From assembly GCA_964557975.1 (NCBI GenBank), contig CAZLCG010000001.1, forward strand, positions 1 to 64,000: a stretch of 64,000 nt of DNA. The letters are read 5' to 3'. This document shows positions 24,120-33,113 of the stretch, piece after piece (positions within the stretch are counted from its first letter, which is position 1; every line of letters begins with the position of its first letter). This DNA is from Fimenecus sp964557975 (GTDB lineage: Bacteria > Bacillota > Clostridia > Oscillospirales > Acutalibacteraceae). The notes beneath the pieces are model-generated. The model ran no database searches. It had not been told where the DNA came from and worked only from the letters and a program-made list of their open reading frames with translations. Position numbers and translations under genes: made by a program.

Positions 24120-26090
24120 ATGAACGAAGAAAACAGGGTAAATGAAAATGCGGCAGAAGAAGAAATTATGGACACCGCCGTTACCGATGAATACGGAGCA
24201 GAGCAAATTCAGGTTTTAAAGGGACTTGAGGCCGTAAGAAAACGTCCCGGTATGTATATCGGTTCGACGGGACCCAAGGGGCTTCACCATTTGGTATATG
24301 AAATTGTCGATAACTCGATAGACGAAGCGCTGGCAGGATACTGCACGCATATTGAGGTTGAAATTCTTCCCGACAATATCATCACCGTGCGCGATAACGG
24401 CAGAGGCATTCCCGTAGATATAAACGAGGAAGAGGGCTTACCTGCGGTTACGGTTGTTTTAACCGTGCTTCACGCGGGCGGAAAATTCGGCGGAAGCGGC
24501 TATAAGGTATCGGGCGGTCTGCACGGCGTGGGTTCTTCCGTGGTTAACGCGCTTTCGGAATGGTTTGAAATTGAAGTCAGCCGTCAGGGGCATATTTATC
24601 ACCAAAGATTTGAACGCGGCGACGTTGTTTCCGATCTTGAAATAATAGGCGATACAAACGAAACCGGAACGTTTATTAAATTTAAAGCGGACGCCGAAAT
24701 TTTTACGGAAACCACGGAATATGAATATGAGGTTTTGCAAAGAAGGCTTCGCGAGCAGGCTTTTCTTAACGCGGGGCTTTCAATATCGCTTACCGATAAG
24801 CGCGATAAAGACAATACGGTTAAAGAATCCTTCTGCTATGAGGGAGGTATCCGTTCGTTCGTCGACTATATCAACACCTCGAGAGGTCTTACGCCCGTTC
24901 ACGAGGATATTATGCATTTCTCAACCGTTCAGGGCGACAAGAGCGCAGAGGTGGCAATCTCATATAACGACGGATATAACGAAATAATTTTAAGCTTTGC
25001 AAACGACGTTCGTACCATTGACGGCGGTACTCATGAGCAGGGCTTTAAAACCGCGCTTACAAGAGTATTTAACGACTACGGAAAAAAATTCAACCTTTTG
25101 AAGGAAGCCGATAAAAAGCTTTCCGGCGAAGATGTGCGCGAAGGCTTAACGGCGGTTATAAGCGTTAAGCTGACCGAAGCGGAATTTGAAGGGCAGACAA
25201 AGGGAAAGCTCGGGAATACCGAAATGACCGCTATTGTTTCAAAAATGCTCTATGAAAAAATGATGACGTATTTTGAAGAAAACCCGAGCGTTGCAAGGGC
25301 AATTTTCAATAAGGCTCTTGACGCTTCGAGGGCAAGAGAAGCCGCAAGAAAGGCAAGGGATACCGCAAGAAGAAAATCCGCTCTTGAGGGTAACTCGCTG
25401 CCCGGCAAGCTTGCGGACTGTATAGATAAAAATCCCGAAAACACCGAAATCTACATTGTCGAGGGAGATTCCGCGGGAGGCTCCGCAAAAGAGGGCAGAG
25501 ACAACGTTACTCAGGCAATTCTTCCTCTTTGGGGCAAGATGCTTAACGTCGAAAAAGCAAGGGTGGATAAGGTTATCGGCAACGAAAAGCTGACGCCCGT
25601 GGTTTTGGCTTTGGGCGCGGGTATAGGTCAGGATTTTGACGAAACAAAGCTTCGTTACCATAAAATCGTTATAATGGCGGACGCCGACGTTGACGGCGCT
25701 CACATTCAGACGCTTTTGCTGACCTTCTTTTTCAGATATATGCGGCCGCTTATTGAAAACGGTTATGTCTATCTTGCGCAGCCGCCGCTTTTCAAGGTAA
25801 GCAAGGGCAAGCGCCATGAATATGCCTTCTCGGATGAGGAAAGAGACAGATTTATTGAGGAAATGGGCGGAAGCTGCGACGTTCAAAGGTACAAGGGCTT
25901 GGGCGAAATGGATCCCCAGCAGCTTTGGGAGACCACGATGGATCCCGAAACAAGAATTATGCTTCGCGTAACTCTTGACGACGCAATGCAGGCGGATGAA
26001 ACGTTTTCAATTCTTATGGGCGACAAGGTTGAGCCGAGAAGAGATTTTATAGAGAAAAACGCGAAATACGTTAAAAACCTTGATATATAA
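24120..26090 (+). CDS. gyrB: DNA gyrase subunit B
   Basis: Encodes 656 residues. ATPase subunit of gyrase, which introduces negative supercoils. GHKL ATP-binding motifs: EIVDNSIDEALAGYC, VRDNGRGIPVD, and GGLHGVGSSVVNALS. The TOPRIM region shows IVEGDSAGGSAKEGRD and IMADADVDGAHI, and the C-terminus has YKGLGEMDPQQLWETTMDP. The first ~27 residues are an acidic Asn/Glu-rich extension before the conserved QIQVLKGLEAVRKRPGMYIGST. The dispersed repeat at 26091 begins right after the stop codon. Confidence 0.98.
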   Translation: MNEENRVNENAAEEEIMDTAVTDEYGAEQIQVLKGLEAVRKRPGMYIGSTGPKGLHHLVYEIVDNSIDEALAGYCTHIEVEILPDNIITVRDNGRGIPVDINEEEGLPAVTVVLTVLHAGGKFGGSGYKVSGGLHGVGSSVVNALSEWFEIEVSRQGHIYHQRFERGDVVSDLEIIGDTNETGTFIKFKADAEIFTETTEYEYEVLQRRLREQAFLNAGLSISLTDKRDKDNTVKESFCYEGGIRSFVDYINTSRGLTPVHEDIMHFSTVQGDKSAEVAISYNDGYNEIILSFANDVRTIDGGTHEQGFKTALTRVFNDYGKKFNLLKEADKKLSGEDVREGLTAVISVKLTEAEFEGQTKGKLGNTEMTAIVSKMLYEKMMTYFEENPSVARAIFNKALDASRAREAARKARDTARRKSALEGNSLPGKLADCIDKNPENTEIYIVEGDSAGGSAKEGRDNVTQAILPLWGKMLNVEKARVDKVIGNEKLTPVVLALGAGIGQDFDETKLRYHKIVIMADADVDGAHIQTLLLTFFFRYMRPLIENGYVYLAQPPLFKVSKGKRHEYAFSDEERDRFIEEMGGSCDVQRYKGLGEMDPQQLWETTMDPETRIMLRVTLDDAMQADETFSILMGDKVEPRRDFIEKNAKYVKNLDI

Positions 26091-26184
26091 CCTAAACGCG
26101 GACGCCCCGCCTTTAATGCGGCGGGCTGCAACCGTTTGCGGGCGTCGATTCAAGCGGTCTTGCGAAGCGCCGCACCGATTTAAA
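26091..26184. repeat. Dispersed repeat, copy 1 (CCTAAACGCGGACG...CCGATTTAAA)
   Basis: Fills most of the gyrB-gyrA gap. Starts CCTAAACGCGGACG, contains GGCGGGCTGCAA and TTCAAGCG, and ends CCGATTTAAA, the same blocks in the same order as 30359-30489. Inner stems CCCGCC/GGCGGG and GACGCC-type/GCGTC-type would fold as a large hairpin in the gyrBA transcript. Confidence 0.7.
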
Positions 26185-26236
26185 ACAATATAAAATGATT
26201 ATTCCGCCGAAAACGGCAGTGAAGAAGAGGTAATAT

Positions 26237-28792
26237 ATGAAGAAAAAAAATGAAGGGCATCACTTGAGCAGAATTGTTCCGCTTGAAGAACAAAATATAG
26301 TTAATATTGACCTTGACAAGCGAATGAGGGCGGCTTTCCTTGACTATTCAATGGCGGTTATTGTTTCCCGCGCGCTGCCCGATGTGCGCGACGGACTTAA
26401 ACCCGTTCACAGAAGAATTTTATACACAATGTTTGAAAGGGGTCTTTATCCCGATAAGGCATACAGGAAGTGCGCCGACACAGTCGGTTCGGTTCTCGGC
26501 AGCTATCACCCTCACGGCGACGCTTCGGTCTATGACGCCATGGTTCGTCTGGCGCAGAGCTTCTCAATGAGATACCCTCTCGTCGACGGTCACGGAAATT
26601 TCGGTTCGGTTGACGGCGATCCGCCTGCCGCTTACCGTTATACAGAGTCGAGAATGAGCAAAATGTCAATGGAAATGCTCACAAATATTGACAAGGATAC
26701 CGTCGATTTTATGCCGAACTATGACGACCGTCTTAAAGAGCCGGTTGTTCTGCCTTCAAGATTTCCCAATCTTCTTGTAAACGGTTCAACGGGTATTGCG
26801 GTCGGTATGGCGACTAATATTCCGCCTCATAATTTAAGAGAGGTAATTGACGGTATCTGTTGCGTAATTGACAATCCGGACGCTTCGCTTGAAGATATTA
26901 TGGAGCATATAAAGGGTCCCGATTTCCCGACTGAGGGTATTATCATGGGCAGAGCGGGCATTCGCGCCGCATATGCTACGGGCAGAGGGAAAATAACGCT
27001 TCGTTCAAGAGCCGAAATTATTGAAAACGAAAAAACGGGAAAGTTTACGATTATTGTAACCGAGCTTCCCTATCAGGTTAACAAGGCAAGGCTTATTGAG
27101 GGAATTGCGGATCTTGTTAAAGAGAAAAAAATTGAGGGGATCGCCGACATTAACGATTATTCGTCGCAGCGTGACGGCGGCATTAAAATCGTTATTGATT
27201 TAAAGCGCGACGCAAATCCGCAGGTTATTTTAAATCAGCTTTATCAGATGACGCAGCTTCAGGTCACCTACGGTATAATTCAGCTTGCCCTTGTAAACGG
27301 CGAGCCTAAGATTCTTACTCTCAAAGAAATTCTGCAGCAGTATATTGAATTTCAGTGCGAGGTAATTACAAGAAGAACCAAATATGATTTGAAAAAAGCG
27401 CAGGACAGAGAGCATATTTTGGAGGGTCTTGCCCACGCGATAGATATAGTTGACGATATTATAGCGACCATCCGCGCCTGCAAGGGCGGTCAGGCTGAAG
27501 CAAAACAGGCAATTATGGATAAATTCGATTTTGACGATTTACAGGCGGCGGCAATCGTCGCTTTCAGACTCGGTCAGCTGGCAGGGCTTGAAATTCAGAA
27601 AATTATTGCCGAGCGTGACGAGTTAAAAAAGAAAATCGACGAATATCTTGAAATTCTTTCCAATGAGCAAAAGGTTCTTGAAATTGTTAAAACCGAGCTT
27701 ACCGTCTTAGGCGATAAGTACGGCGACGAAAGGAGAACCGAAATTGTAAACGTAAGCGGAGAGGTTGATGTTGAGGATTTAATTCCCGAGGAGAACTGCG
27801 TTTACACTCTTACAAATATGGGGTATATCAAGCGTCAGCCCGTTGATACTTATCAATCGCAGCGCAGAGGCGGCAAGGGCATTAAGGGTATGACAAGGCG
27901 CGAGGAGGATATTGCGGAAACCATGTTCACCTGCTCGTCGCACGATTATATTATGTTTTTTACCTCTTTGGGCAAGGTTTACCGACTTAAGGGTTATGAA
28001 ATACCCGAGGGAAGCCGCGCAAGCAGGGGTATGAATATTGTTAACATTCTGCCCGTGACCCCCGACGAAAAGGTAACTGCCATGATAAGAGTTCCCGAAT
28101 TCAGCGAGGACAGCGAAAATTTATATTTATGTATGCTCACGAGAAAGGGAGTTATCAAGAGAACCCGATTAAACGCATATAAGAACATACGTAAAAACGG
28201 TATTCTCGCGATCAACCTTGACGAGGGAGACGAACTTGATTGGGTAAGGCTTACCGACGGCACAAAGCGGCTTATGGTTGCTACCAAAAAGGGCTTGAGT
28301 ATAAGCTTTGACGAAAACGACGCGAGAATAATCGGCAGAACCGCAAGGGGCGTTAAGGCTATAACGCTTCGGGACGGCGATGAGGTTGCGGGTATGTGCG
28401 TATTGGAGGACGGCAAAAAGGTTCTCACCGTTTCCGAAACGGGCTACGGCCGGCGTTCAAATGTTGACAATTACCGTATTCAGTCAAGGGGCGGCAAGGG
28501 TATTACCAACTATAAGACCGCGCTGTACGGCAACGTTGCTTCGGTTTCAATGGTTTCTGAGGATGAGGATATAATTATGATTTCCTCAGACGGTATTATT
28601 ATAAGAATTGCCGCCTCCGATATAAGCACCTTCTCAAGAACCTCAAAGGGCGTGCGTGTAATGCGCGTTTCGCAGGGCGAAAGGGTCGCCACAATTTCCA
28701 TAACACAGCACGAGGCGGAGGAAACCGAAGCTATACCCGAGGACGAAGCAAATTCCGAGGGAAACGAAACGCAGCTCAGCACTGAAAATTAA
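26237..28792 (+). CDS. gyrA: DNA gyrase subunit A
   Basis: Encodes 851 residues. Cleaves and rejoins DNA in gyrase; active tyrosine lies in AAYRYTESRMS. YSMAVIVSRALPDVRDGLKPVHRRI and the quinolone region GDASVYDAMVRLAQ are present. In that region the residue matching E. coli Ser83 is Ala. C-terminal beta-pinwheel repeats include the GyrA box QRRGGKG at ~residue 540 and later degenerate repeats (SRGGKG). The tail is acidic (EAEETEAIPEDEANSEGNE). GAAGAGGTAA precedes the ATG. Confidence 0.98.
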   Translation: MKKKNEGHHLSRIVPLEEQNIVNIDLDKRMRAAFLDYSMAVIVSRALPDVRDGLKPVHRRILYTMFERGLYPDKAYRKCADTVGSVLGSYHPHGDASVYDAMVRLAQSFSMRYPLVDGHGNFGSVDGDPPAAYRYTESRMSKMSMEMLTNIDKDTVDFMPNYDDRLKEPVVLPSRFPNLLVNGSTGIAVGMATNIPPHNLREVIDGICCVIDNPDASLEDIMEHIKGPDFPTEGIIMGRAGIRAAYATGRGKITLRSRAEIIENEKTGKFTIIVTELPYQVNKARLIEGIADLVKEKKIEGIADINDYSSQRDGGIKIVIDLKRDANPQVILNQLYQMTQLQVTYGIIQLALVNGEPKILTLKEILQQYIEFQCEVITRRTKYDLKKAQDREHILEGLAHAIDIVDDIIATIRACKGGQAEAKQAIMDKFDFDDLQAAAIVAFRLGQLAGLEIQKIIAERDELKKKIDEYLEILSNEQKVLEIVKTELTVLGDKYGDERRTEIVNVSGEVDVEDLIPEENCVYTLTNMGYIKRQPVDTYQSQRRGGKGIKGMTRREEDIAETMFTCSSHDYIMFFTSLGKVYRLKGYEIPEGSRASRGMNIVNILPVTPDEKVTAMIRVPEFSEDSENLYLCMLTRKGVIKRTRLNAYKNIRKNGILAINLDEGDELDWVRLTDGTKRLMVATKKGLSISFDENDARIIGRTARGVKAITLRDGDEVAGMCVLEDGKKVLTVSETGYGRRSNVDNYRIQSRGGKGITNYKTALYGNVASVSMVSEDEDIIMISSDGIIIRIAASDISTFSRTSKGVRVMRVSQGERVATISITQHEAEETEAIPEDEANSEGNETQLSTEN

Positions 28793-28885
28793 CCGTAATT
28801 ATTATTTTGTTATTTATTTGGTAATATACTGTTAATTAAAGAATGATATATTTTAAGAAATCTGTGTTTAAGGAATTTCTGTATT

Positions 28886-29893
28886 ATGTATGAACAAAAC
28901 GGCTTCGGATATAATCCGTACAATGATTTTATAAACAGAAAGAGGCAGGAAAAACGCGAGCTTTCCACCGTAAGCTGTATTTGCGGCGGAGCTCTCGCGG
29001 GCTTTTCCGTTGTTGCGGTTATCATAAGCTTTATTTTGCAGACGTCGGATTCGTTTATCAGGCTTTATGAAAGCAATTCTGTGTTTGAACAGTGCGTTTC
29101 TTCGATTTTGACGGTTGTTTCGATACTTCTGCCGTTCTTTATCGCATATATACTGCTAAAGAAAAGGAACCTTATAGGAGAGCTTCCTCTGGGCAGTCCG
29201 TATGACAAGACGGAGGTTATACTGCTTATTCCGATTTGTATGATGGTCTGCATAATAGCGAACTTTGCGACGAGCTTTGTTTCGGTTTTTTTTGATTCTC
29301 TTTTCGGAATTGAGTTTACCCAGCCTGAGGATACGGGTGAATATACCACTGTCGGCGGCGTACTGCTGTCGGTTTTGCTTACGGCGGTAGTTCCCGCTCT
29401 CGTTGAGGAATTTGCAATAAGGGGCGTTGTGTTGCAGTCGCTGAGAAAATACGGCGACGTATTCGCAATAGTTATGTCGTCGGTCGTTTTCGCGCTTATG
29501 CACGGAAATATGATTCAAATTCCGTTTGCGTTTATTGCGGGTCTTGCCTTGGGCTACGCGGCGGTTAAAACCGGCAGTATGTGGACGGGAATTATAATTC
29601 ATTTCCTTAATAACCTTATTGCGGTTATTTCGGTTACGGCATACGACGCTTTTTCGGAAACCGTCGGCAGTATAATTTCTTACGGAATTTATGCGGTAAT
29701 TTTTGTATTCGGAATAATATGCGCTTTAAAATATTCAAAGAAAAATCAGAACGCGCAGGCGTTTCTTTCAAAGGGGACGTGCAGGTGTCTGAGCTTGGGC
29801 GAAAAGACTTCAAAATTTATTTTTACCGTGCCCATGCTGCTTGCAATATGTATTATGCTTTATGAAACAAGCTTTTATGTTTCGGCAGGATAA
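28886..29893 (+). CDS. CPBP-family intramembrane metalloprotease
   Basis: Encodes 335 residues with about eight hydrophobic segments. CPBP (CAAX protease/Abi) motifs are visible: VEEFAIRG (motif 1, Glu-Glu and Arg), FALMHGN (motif 2, His) and IIHFLNNLIAV (motif 3, His/Asn). Members act as prenyl-protein type proteases, bacteriocin self-immunity proteins or regulators; the role here is unknown. The first ~25 residues are polar and Tyr/Asn-rich. Followed after one base by tadA, probably cotranscribed. Confidence 0.85.
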   Translation: MYEQNGFGYNPYNDFINRKRQEKRELSTVSCICGGALAGFSVVAVIISFILQTSDSFIRLYESNSVFEQCVSSILTVVSILLPFFIAYILLKKRNLIGELPLGSPYDKTEVILLIPICMMVCIIANFATSFVSVFFDSLFGIEFTQPEDTGEYTTVGGVLLSVLLTAVVPALVEEFAIRGVVLQSLRKYGDVFAIVMSSVVFALMHGNMIQIPFAFIAGLALGYAAVKTGSMWTGIIIHFLNNLIAVISVTAYDAFSETVGSIISYGIYAVIFVFGIICALKYSKKNQNAQAFLSKGTCRCLSLGEKTSKFIFTVPMLLAICIMLYETSFYVSAG

Positions 29894-29894
29894 A

Positions 29895-30353
29895 ATGGAT
29901 AAAACGGATTTTATGAAAATCGCTCTTGAGGAGGCGCGCAAAGCCTTTTCGGAGGGCGAGGTTCCCGTCGGCGCGGTGATCGTTAGAAACGGCGAGGTCG
30001 TTTCTACAGGAAGAAACCGCAGGGAAAAAGAAAAAAACGCGCTTTGCCATGCGGAAATAGAGGCTATTGACAGCGCCTGCAAAAAACTCGGCGGCTGGAG
30101 GCTTTGGGAGTGCGAAATGTACGTTACCCTCGAGCCGTGCCCGATGTGCGCGGGCGCAATAATAAATTCAAGGCTTATAAAAGTCACTTACGGCGCGGCG
30201 GATTTAAAAAACGGCGCGGCTGATTCCGTTGTTAAAATGTTTGATTTGCCGTTTACCCACAAGCCGTCGGTTGAAGCGGGCGTTATGGAAAACGAGTGTA
30301 AAAAAATACTTTCTGATTTTTTTAAGCAATTAAGAGATAATAAAACGACTTGA
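29895..30353 (+). CDS. tadA: tRNA-specific adenosine deaminase
   Basis: Encodes 152 residues. Converts A34 of tRNA-Arg to inosine. Zinc-binding and catalytic motifs are CHAEIEAID (His, Glu) and EPCPMCAGAIINSR. Start at 29895 is the first ATG after the CPBP stop, with AGGA four bases upstream; it opens MDKTDFMKIALEEARKAF, the usual N-terminal helix. Repeat copy 2 follows the stop by five bases. Confidence 0.96.
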   Translation: MDKTDFMKIALEEARKAFSEGEVPVGAVIVRNGEVVSTGRNRREKEKNALCHAEIEAIDSACKKLGGWRLWECEMYVTLEPCPMCAGAIINSRLIKVTYGAADLKNGAADSVVKMFDLPFTHKPSVEAGVMENECKKILSDFFKQLRDNKTT

Positions 30354-30358
30354 TAAAA

Positions 30359-30489
30359 CCTAAACGCGGACGTCCCGCGCCGTTCAGCTTTCTCTGCGCA
30401 AAGGGAGGGAGAACCGCCGTTTCGGCGGGCTGCAATCATTCGCAGGCACGGGTTCAAGCGAGATTGACGGAGCGCTGCTCCGATTTAAA
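30359..30489. repeat. Dispersed repeat, copy 2
   Basis: Same blocks as 26091-26184: CCTAAACGCGGACG, CGGCGGGCTGCAA, GGTTCAAGCG and CCGATTTAAA, with a ~35-base insertion in the first half. The last 22 bases (30468-30489) are identical to 57426-57447. Ends about 14 bases before the mrp start codon. Confidence 0.7.
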
Positions 30490-30502
30490 GGGAGATAATG
30501 AA

Positions 30503-31318
30503 ATGAGCGAAAGCTGTAATCACGATTGTTCAAACTGTTCGTCCGGCTGTGAGGAACAGGATTTCAGGCTGCCGCCTAACGAATACAGCACGGTAAAAAA
30601 GGTTATCGGCGTAGTAAGCGGCAAGGGCGGCGTAGGCAAAAGCCTTGTTACCTCAATGCTTGCCGTTGCCGCGCAGACAAAGGGGTATGCTTCCGCTGTT
30701 CTTGACGCGGACATTACAGGTCCGTCAATTCCCAAGGCGTTCGGGCTTCACGGCAGAGCCGAGGGTGACGAACAGGGAATTTTTCCGATGGAAACGAAGC
30801 TCGGCATCCGTGTTATGAGCGTTAATTTGCTTCTTGAAAGAGAGGACGCGCCCGTAGTGTGGAGAGGTCCGGTTATTTCGGGTATGATAAATCAGTTCTG
30901 GCAGGAGGTCGTGTGGGGCGACGTCGACTGTATGTTTGTCGATATGCCGCCCGGAACGGGCGACGTAGCGCTGACTGTTTTTCAGGGACTTCCCGTTGAC
31001 GGGATAATTATTGTTACCACTCCGCAGGACCTTGTTACAATGATTGTCAAAAAGGCTTACAATATGGCGAAAATGATGAATATTCCCGTTATAGGGCTTG
31101 TTGAGAATATGAGTTATTTTGAATGTCCCGACTGCAAAAGGAAATACAGTATTTTCGGAGAAAGTAAAATTGATGAGGTTGCAAGGGAGCTTTCGGTGCC
31201 TGTTCTTGCGAAGCTTCCCGTTGATCCCAAGACAGCCGCGCTTGTTGACAGGGGCGCGGTTGAGCTTGCCGACTGCAAAGCTATGGAGTCTGTTGTCGAT
31301 ATGCTTGCCGATATGTAA
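30503..31318 (+). CDS. mrp: Mrp/NBP35-family iron-sulfur cluster carrier ATPase
   Basis: Encodes 271 residues. Mrp/ApbC proteins carry Fe-S clusters to apoproteins. The N-terminus has clustered cysteines (CNHDCSNCSSGC), like the Nbp35 cluster motif; then GVVSGKGGVGKSLVTSML (deviant Walker A) and VDMPPGTGDVAL. A late ECPDCKRKYSIFG contains the conserved CxxC that bridges the dimer cluster. Start at 30503 is preceded by GGGAG; the open frame extends upstream through the repeat but without a ribosome site. Confidence 0.93.
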   Translation: MSESCNHDCSNCSSGCEEQDFRLPPNEYSTVKKVIGVVSGKGGVGKSLVTSMLAVAAQTKGYASAVLDADITGPSIPKAFGLHGRAEGDEQGIFPMETKLGIRVMSVNLLLEREDAPVVWRGPVISGMINQFWQEVVWGDVDCMFVDMPPGTGDVALTVFQGLPVDGIIIVTTPQDLVTMIVKKAYNMAKMMNIPVIGLVENMSYFECPDCKRKYSIFGESKIDEVARELSVPVLAKLPVDPKTAALVDRGAVELADCKAMESVVDMLADM

Positions 31319-31326
31319 AAAACACC

Positions 31327-31357
31327 AAAAACACCTGTAAATATGCAGGTGTTTTTT
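31327..31357 (+). terminator. Intrinsic terminator of mrp
   Basis: Nine-pair stem AAACACCTG/CAGGTGTTT with an eight-base loop and a T run. Confidence 0.9.
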
Positions 31358-31369
31358 AGTTTTTATCTA

Positions 31370-31399
31370 TTGAATTGAAAAGCGCTTGAATGTTATAAT
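31370..31399 (+). promoter_or_regulatory. Promoter of guaB
   Basis: TTGAAT (31370-31375), 18-base spacer, TATAAT (31394-31399) with an upstream TGT, 220 bases before the guaB start codon. Confidence 0.6.
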
Positions 31400-31405
31400 A
31401 ATCAG

Positions 31406-31622
31406 TAATAACTTACGGCAAGACTTCCTTCGCCTCTTTAGGCGGCGTGCGGTGTGCTTCGTTCGGCGGGAATACAAGCTCCCGTTTAAAGGAGTCCGAC
31501 GCATTGAATCGCCTTGCCGACGTTAAATGACGGAAACGGCGGCAGACCGTATGCGCCTTGCGCAAACAAAAATCTTTGATTTTTCCGTTTCCTTATTAAA
31601 TAAAATGGGAGGACAAGTAATT
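31406..31622 (+). promoter_or_regulatory. Long structured 5' leader of guaB
   Basis: No gene in this stretch. CGGCAAG at 31416-31422 pairs with CTTGCCG at 31513-31519, closing a ~90-base domain. Inside are CGCC/GGCG at 31431-31444 and two hairpins that exclude each other: GGGA/TCCC (31468-31483) and CTCC/GGAG (31479-31494). No purine, PRPP or ppGpp riboswitch core was recognised. No clear terminator precedes the ATG. Confidence 0.4.
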
Positions 31623-33086
31623 ATGACTAATGACAAATTCGGAAAAGAAGGGCTCACTTTTGACGACGTTCTTCTCATTCCCGCAGAGAGCGACGTGCTG
31701 CCTAAGGACATTGACGTTACTACGAAGCTTACGGATGCAATTACTCTTAATACGCCTGTTCTTACGGCGGCTATGGACACCGTTACCGAAACAAAAATGG
31801 CTATAGCTATAGCGCGCGAGGGCGGCATAGGCATAATACATAAAAATATGTCGATAGAGCGGCAGGCTCAGGAGGTCGACAAGGTAAAGAGAAGCGAAAA
31901 CGGAGTTATAGTAAATCCGTTTTATCTTCATGCCGACAACACTGTTGCCGAGGCGGACGAGCTTATGCACAAATATAAAATTTCGGGCGTTCCTATCTGC
32001 GACGGCAACGGCAGGCTTATAGGTATTCTTACAAACCGCGATATGCGTTTTATGACGGATTACAGCGTTAAAATCAGTGAGGTTATGACAAAGGACAATC
32101 TTGTGACCTCCCACATAGGAACCACGCTTGAAGAAGCGAAAGCAATTCTTATGAAGCACAAGATCGAAAAGCTCCCGCTTGTTGACGAAAACGGATATTT
32201 AAAAGGACTTATTACGATTAAGGATATTGAAAAGAGCGTTCAGTATCCGAACTCCGCAAGAGACGCGCAGGGCAGACTGCTTTGCGGCGCGGCTATCGGC
32301 GTTACGTCGGATGTGCTTGAAAGAGCGGCGGCTCTTGTAGAAGCGGGCGTTGACGTTCTTACGCTTGACTCCGCTCACGGTCACTCCAAAAACATTCTTA
32401 CCAACGTTGCAAGGGTCAAGTCGGCGTTCCCCAACGTTCCGCTTATTGCAGGAAACGTGGCAACCGCCGAGGGCACAAAAGCTCTTATTGACGCGGGCGC
32501 GGACTGCGTTAAGGTCGGCATAGGACCCGGTTCTATCTGCACGACCCGTGTCGTTTCGGGTATCGGCGTTCCGCAGATTACGGCAGTTTACGATTCGGCA
32601 AACGAGGCGGTTAAAGCAGGGAAAACAATTATCGCCGACGGCGGTATCAAATATTCGGGTGAAATTGTCAAGGCGATTGCCGCGGGCGCGTCGGCGGTTA
32701 TGGTCGGCTCGCTTGTCGCAGGGTGCGAGGAATCTCCCGGAGAGATGGAAATTTATCAAGGCAGAAACTTCAAGGTTTACAGAGGTATGGGCAGTATAGC
32801 CGCTATGAATAACGGGTCTAAAGACAGATATTTCCAAGAGGACAACAAAAAGCTTGTTCCCGAGGGAATTGAGGGCAGAGTTCCTTATAAGGGACCGCTT
32901 TCAGACACAATCTACCAGATGATGGGCGGTCTTAAATCGGGTATGGGCTATTGCGGCTGTAAAAATATCGCTGAGCTTCAGACAAAGACAAGGTTCATCA
33001 GAATTACCAACGCGGGTCTTAAGGAAAGCCATCCGCACGATGTATTTATCACAAAGGAAGCGCCGAACTATTCGGTTAATCTGTAA
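31623..33086 (+). CDS. guaB: IMP dehydrogenase
   Basis: Encodes 487 residues. Oxidises IMP to XMP, the first committed step to GMP. TFDDVLLIPAESDVLPKDIDV at the N-terminus, two CBS domains at ~95-215 (ILTNRDMRF, LITIKDIEKS), the catalytic loop GIGPGSICTTRVVSG with Cys306, and the flap around YRGMGSIAAM. Start at 31623 follows GGGAGGA by nine bases; an upstream ATG at 31527 lacks a ribosome site and adds non-family sequence. Followed 27 bases later by glyA. Confidence 0.97.
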   Translation: MTNDKFGKEGLTFDDVLLIPAESDVLPKDIDVTTKLTDAITLNTPVLTAAMDTVTETKMAIAIAREGGIGIIHKNMSIERQAQEVDKVKRSENGVIVNPFYLHADNTVAEADELMHKYKISGVPICDGNGRLIGILTNRDMRFMTDYSVKISEVMTKDNLVTSHIGTTLEEAKAILMKHKIEKLPLVDENGYLKGLITIKDIEKSVQYPNSARDAQGRLLCGAAIGVTSDVLERAAALVEAGVDVLTLDSAHGHSKNILTNVARVKSAFPNVPLIAGNVATAEGTKALIDAGADCVKVGIGPGSICTTRVVSGIGVPQITAVYDSANEAVKAGKTIIADGGIKYSGEIVKAIAAGASAVMVGSLVAGCEESPGEMEIYQGRNFKVYRGMGSIAAMNNGSKDRYFQEDNKKLVPEGIEGRVPYKGPLSDTIYQMMGGLKSGMGYCGCKNIAELQTKTRFIRITNAGLKESHPHDVFITKEAPNYSVNL

Positions 33087-33113
33087 TCAAAAGATGATTG
33101 AGAGGAAAGAAAA

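Noticed and set aside
30350..30502. N-terminal extension of mrp
   Set aside because: The frame stays open only through the dispersed repeat; GGGAG is placed for the ATG at 30503.
31406..31622. Purine riboswitch or T-box in the guaB leader
   Set aside because: The conserved loop sequences of purine riboswitches and the GGTGG T-box bulge are absent.
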